Assembly: GCA_027596035.1 (NCBI GenBank)
Contig: JADGJA010000619.1
Span: 1 to 10,082 of the forward strand
From: Thoreauomyces humboldtii
Taxonomy: Eukaryota > Chytridiomycota > Chytridiomycetes > Spizellomycetales > Powellomycetaceae
Length of the DNA: 10,082 nt
Reading direction: 5' to 3'
The notes beneath the pieces are model-generated. The model searched no databases and was not told where the DNA came from. It saw nothing but the letters and a program-made list of their open reading frames with translations. Position 1 is the first letter of the stretch. Each line of letters opens with the position of its first letter. Of the stretch, positions 7,757 through 10,082 are shown piece after piece. A program made the position numbers and the translations under genes.

Positions 7757-9538
7757 TCAAAGAGCCGGTTCCAAAGGTCTGATCTTGTACCTCCTCTCCG
7801 CCAGGTACGTCTTGACATCCCCGATGGGAACCTCCCCACGATGGAATATGCCGGCCGCCAAGGCGGCCTCCACTCCCGTCTCCCTGAACACGTCCTCAAA
7901 GTGCTCGACGTTGCCGGCCCCGCTGGAAGCGATGACGGGGATGGTGACGGCGGCACGGACCTGGTCGACGAGCTCGTGGTCGAACCCCGAGTTGGTGCCG
8001 TCCCTGTCCATGCAGTTGAGCAAGATCTCTCCCGCGCCCAGGGCGGCCACCGCGACGACGAGCTGGACGACGTCGAGGTCGCGAGCCTCTCGACCTCCCT
8101 TGACGGTGCATTCGTACCAGCAGAACCGTTCGTCGTCGGGACCGGGCGTCCGGGTTCGGATGACGTTGTGGGTGGACGCGAGGGAGGGGGACGCCACGTA
8201 GACGCGACGAGGGTCGACCGACACGACCACGGCTTGGGATCCGTAAACGCGTGCGATCTGTTCGATGGCCGTCAGACCTGTCGCCGTCCCGCCGTTCGCG
8301 ATGTACTGTTCCGCCGCGTACACGGCGTCGCTCCCTATGGACACCTTGTCGGCTCCGGATCGAAAGTAGGCGCCCGCCACCTCGAGCGCGGGGACGGACG
8401 TGCCGTCGGGTTGGACGATGTCGCGGATCCCGCCTCCGATGGTGAGCGGGACGAAGACGGACTCGGACGTCCTCTCCAGGACCTCCAGCATGGGAAGGTC
8501 CGACAGCGGCACGTTCCGAAACGCCGTGATGTTGAGGAAGGTGATCTCGTCGGCTCCCATCTCGAAGTAGGTTCGAGCGAGTTGGACGGGTTTGCCCAGG
8601 TTTCGAACCTCGCCCGTTCCGACGGTCGGGTCGGTCCGATCCCGGACGTCGTATTGGTCGCCTTTCGTGACGACGAGATCTCCTGCGTCGTTGGCGCGAA
8701 CGTCGAGACAGGCGATGATGCGTTTCGTGAGTCCGTCGACGGTGGGACGTGGGGAGGACAGTCGACGGGTGCGAGGGACGACGTCGCTGCTGCATTCCAA
8801 GAAGGAGCGCAGGACCTTGAGCCCCGTCCATCCGCTCTTCTCGGGGTGGAACTGGGTGGCAAAGACGTTCCGTTGCCTCACCGCCGACACGAACCGTTCG
8901 GAGCCGTACTGAGTGGTCGAGAACTCCCAGTCCTGATCCGTGGCAGGTACGGCGTACGAGTGGACAAAGTAGTACTTTGAGTCTCGACCTTCGTGGTTGA
9001 TCCACGACGCGTTCGACGGTCGTCCCTCGTCTGCATCCTCGTCCTGCTGCTGCTCGACGGCACTGTTCCATCCCATGTGCGGGACGGCCTTCGTGGACGC
9101 ATCGAATCGCTTCACGGTCGCGGGGAAGACGCCCAAGCCCGACACCCCGGGAGACTCTTCCGAGCCGTCGAACAGGACCTGCATCCCGACGCATATGCCC
9201 ATGAACGGCTTCCCTGAAGCGATGTACTTTTTCAATGCGACGTCGTATCCGGTGGTGGAGAGCCTCTGCATGGCGGCGCCGTACGCTCCGACGCCAGGGA
9301 ATATGAGTTTCTGATCGCCGGACGGACGGGACAGCAGTGGAAGGGGTGAGTCGAGCCGCCAGATGACCGAAAAAGAAGAGACAGCTCATGTAGATTACAG
9401 GAGAGAGAAATGCCTTACGTCTGCCTTTTCGATGTCCTCCACAGACTCTACAGGTCTTATGGAGTATCCTAGCTTGCACACTGCGTTGACGAGAGAGCGC
9501 ACATTTCCCGCCCCATAGTCGAGGAGGTATACCGTCAT
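7757..9538 (-). CDS. HIS7: imidazole glycerol phosphate synthase, glutaminase-cyclase fusion
   Basis: Fifth and sixth steps of histidine biosynthesis: glutamine supplies ammonia, and PRFAR is converted to imidazole glycerol phosphate and AICAR, the latter feeding purine synthesis. Likely cytosolic. Exons are 9538-9419 and 9310-7757, giving 557 residues, close to the yeast protein (552). The N-terminal class I glutamine amidotransferase domain shows MTVYLLDYGAGNVRSL, the nucleophile Cys80 in MGICVGMQ, and His195 and Glu197 in FHPEKSG. The C-terminal (beta/alpha)8 cyclase domain begins near residue 235 (KRIIACLDVR, Asp243) and has the second catalytic Asp at about 475 in CMDRDGT, plus TIGGGIRD for phosphate binding. 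An acidic/Gln insertion (QQQDEDADEG) lies near 127-136 of the glutaminase domain. All catalytic residues are present. The start is the first in-frame ATG and matches the family's usual N-terminus. It is transcribed divergently from SMD3 and has a TGAGTCA site 171 bases upstream. Confidence 0.97.
9311..9418 (-). other. HIS7 intron
   Basis: This 108-base phase-0 intron begins GTAAGG after codon 40 (Asp) and ends ATCAG before the AAA of KLIFPGVGAYG. Splicing restores the expected HisH sequence. It is the longest intron seen in the window. Confidence 0.95.
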
Positions 9539-9708
9539 GGCGTTTCCTTTTGCAGAATAAAGATGAGGCCCTGAGGTTATGACCCAGCGATAAGGGGGGG
9601 TCTTTCTATGTTCTAATGGCCTCGTGTCGTGTCGTGGTGTTGTGCAATGGCAATGGACGTCCGCTTCACCATACAATAAGTACGAACGAAGACGGATGGC
9701 TGATCTGA

Positions 9709-9715
9709 TGAGTCA
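9709..9715. promoter_or_regulatory. likely Gcn4/Cpc1-type bZIP site (TGAGTCA)
   Basis: The palindromic heptamer TGAGTCA, in the context ATGAGTCACT, matches the core bound by Gcn4/Cpc1 in fungal general amino-acid control. It starts 171 bases upstream of the HIS7 ATG, a typical distance for histidine genes under this control. It could also bind other AP-1-like bZIP factors. The link to HIS7 is inference from sequence and position. Confidence 0.65.
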
Positions 9716-9772
9716 CTCTCTCTCGTCTTGATTCTGGACATGGACTGCTCAGCCACCGCAGGAACCTCGGGG

Positions 9773-9784
9773 AACCCTAACCCT
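9773..9784. promoter_or_regulatory. telobox-like AACCCTAACCCT motif
   Basis: Two adjacent ACCCTA units occur about 193 bases upstream of the SMD3 ATG. In several yeasts, ARCCCTAA is bound by Tbf1 in promoters of ribosomal-protein and RNA-processing genes, and plants have similar teloboxes. Two units are too few to be a telomere. A role in SMD3 expression is plausible but unproven. Confidence 0.4.
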
Positions 9785-9976
9785 CCCGCAGGTCGTCAAC
9801 AGCTGAAGCTGTGTTGGGCGAGCACCCAACTGCGAAATCTCTGATCCAACAACCCACCACCCTCTTACCTCTCTTCCCAACCCCCCATCTGCAACCCACT
9901 TCTCTGCTGAGCTCGTACGTCCGGACAGTCCTCCTAGTCACCAGTCAGCCCCTCCTCGCATCGGTCATCCCAAGTC

Positions 9977-10000
9977 ATGTCCATCGGAGTACCAATCAAG
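9977..10000 (+). CDS. SMD3: Sm D3, first coding exon (gene truncated)
   Basis: The ATG at 9977 is followed by seven codons giving MSIGVPIK, then GTAAGGTG, a strong 5' splice site. MSIGVPIK is the highly conserved N-terminus of Sm D3 (SNRPD3 in human), one of the seven Sm proteins that form the ring on U1, U2, U4 and U5 snRNAs in the spliceosome. Only 24 coding bases are present, because the contig ends inside intron 1. Identification rests on these eight residues plus a donor exactly after them, so it is likely rather than certain. The gene is divergent from HIS7 and shares its promoter region. Confidence 0.8.
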
Positions 10001-10030
10001 GTAAGGTGTTCGAGGAAAGAGTGATCTCTC

Positions 10031-10082
10031 GGCGGGGCCCCCCCCCCGGGGGTTGGGGCGGGCGGGCCCGGGTGGCCGGGGG
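10031..10082. other. G/C-only tail, probable assembly artefact
   Basis: The last 52 bases contain no A and only three T, with a ten-C run followed by G runs. The adjoining intron and the rest of the window have mixed composition. Such a tail is typical of low-quality read ends pulled into a contig edge. A genuine GC-rich repeat is less likely. Confidence 0.7.

Larger units (their letters stand above)
9539..9976. promoter_or_regulatory. divergent HIS7/SMD3 promoter region
   Basis: 438 bases separate the two start codons, so both genes are driven from here. It holds a TGAGTCA site (9709-9715), an AACCCTAACCCT motif (9773-9784), an inverted repeat GTTGGG/CCCAAC at 9813-9818 and 9825-9830, and a pyrimidine-rich stretch (about 9850-9905) before SMD3. 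No clear TATA box is visible for either gene. A 19-codon minus-strand uORF (9613-9672) precedes HIS7. Confidence 0.75.

Noticed and set aside
7688..8980. 430-codon plus-strand open frame antisense to HIS7
   Set aside because: It mirrors the HIS7 cyclase coding region in an antisense frame of GC-rich codons. Its product has no recognisable domain and is highly biased in Asp, Gly, Val and Arg.
7896..9479. 527-codon minus-strand open frame overlapping HIS7
   Set aside because: It is an alternative frame of the HIS7 exons, extremely Arg-rich, crosses the HIS7 intron, and is therefore a shadow.
9539..9676. In-frame N-terminal extension of HIS7
   Set aside because: The frame is open upstream but has no ATG, and the ATG at 9538 matches the family's usual start.
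9773..9784. Internal or terminal telomere
   Set aside because: Only two repeat units, with unique promoter and coding sequence beyond it.

Overview
The window looks like one whole assembly contig from a eukaryote with short spliceosomal introns. The introns I can place are 58 to 108 bases, start with GT, end in AG and often carry a CTGAC- or CTCAT-like branch site. A fused HIS7, compact gene spacing and a likely Gcn4-type site point to a fungus. A metazoan-style six-transmembrane voltage-gated potassium channel is unexpected for Dikarya and fits a zoosporic, early-diverging (chytrid-like) fungus better. That placement is inference, and another protist is not excluded.

Layout. Positions 1-3306 (minus): a gene in ten exons, cut off at its 3' end, encoding an N-terminal PH domain, a Ser/Arg-rich linker, a CLU (clustered mitochondria) domain and the start of a TPR-like region. 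Positions 3307-4665: a long gap with no confident gene. It holds a possible small spliced minus-strand gene (about 3610-4166), a GA/GT microsatellite, and a 7-codon uORF whose stop overlaps the channel start. Positions 4666-7380 (plus): a Kv-type channel with S1-S6, a TTIGYGDV filter, an acidic N-terminal tract, a Pro/Ser-rich tail and a compact non-repetitive C-terminal end. Positions 7381-7756: a convergent spacer. Positions 7757-9538 (minus): complete HIS7, glutamine amidotransferase fused to cyclase, with one intron. Positions 9539-9976: a divergent promoter with a perfect TGAGTCA site and an AACCCTAACCCT motif. Positions 9977-10000 (plus): the first coding exon of the spliceosomal protein Sm D3, cut off inside intron 1. 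The last 52 bases are an almost pure G/C run that looks like an assembly artefact.

The genes do not form a pathway. They are neighbouring housekeeping (HIS7, SMD3) and regulatory or membrane (PH-CLU, Kv) genes. No mobile element, CRISPR array, rRNA or tRNA was found. The points most worth a second look are the PH-CLU architecture, the channel's S4, S6 and C-terminal details, its uORF and uncertain N-terminal splice, the TGAGTCA site upstream of HIS7, and the possible small gene in the gap.
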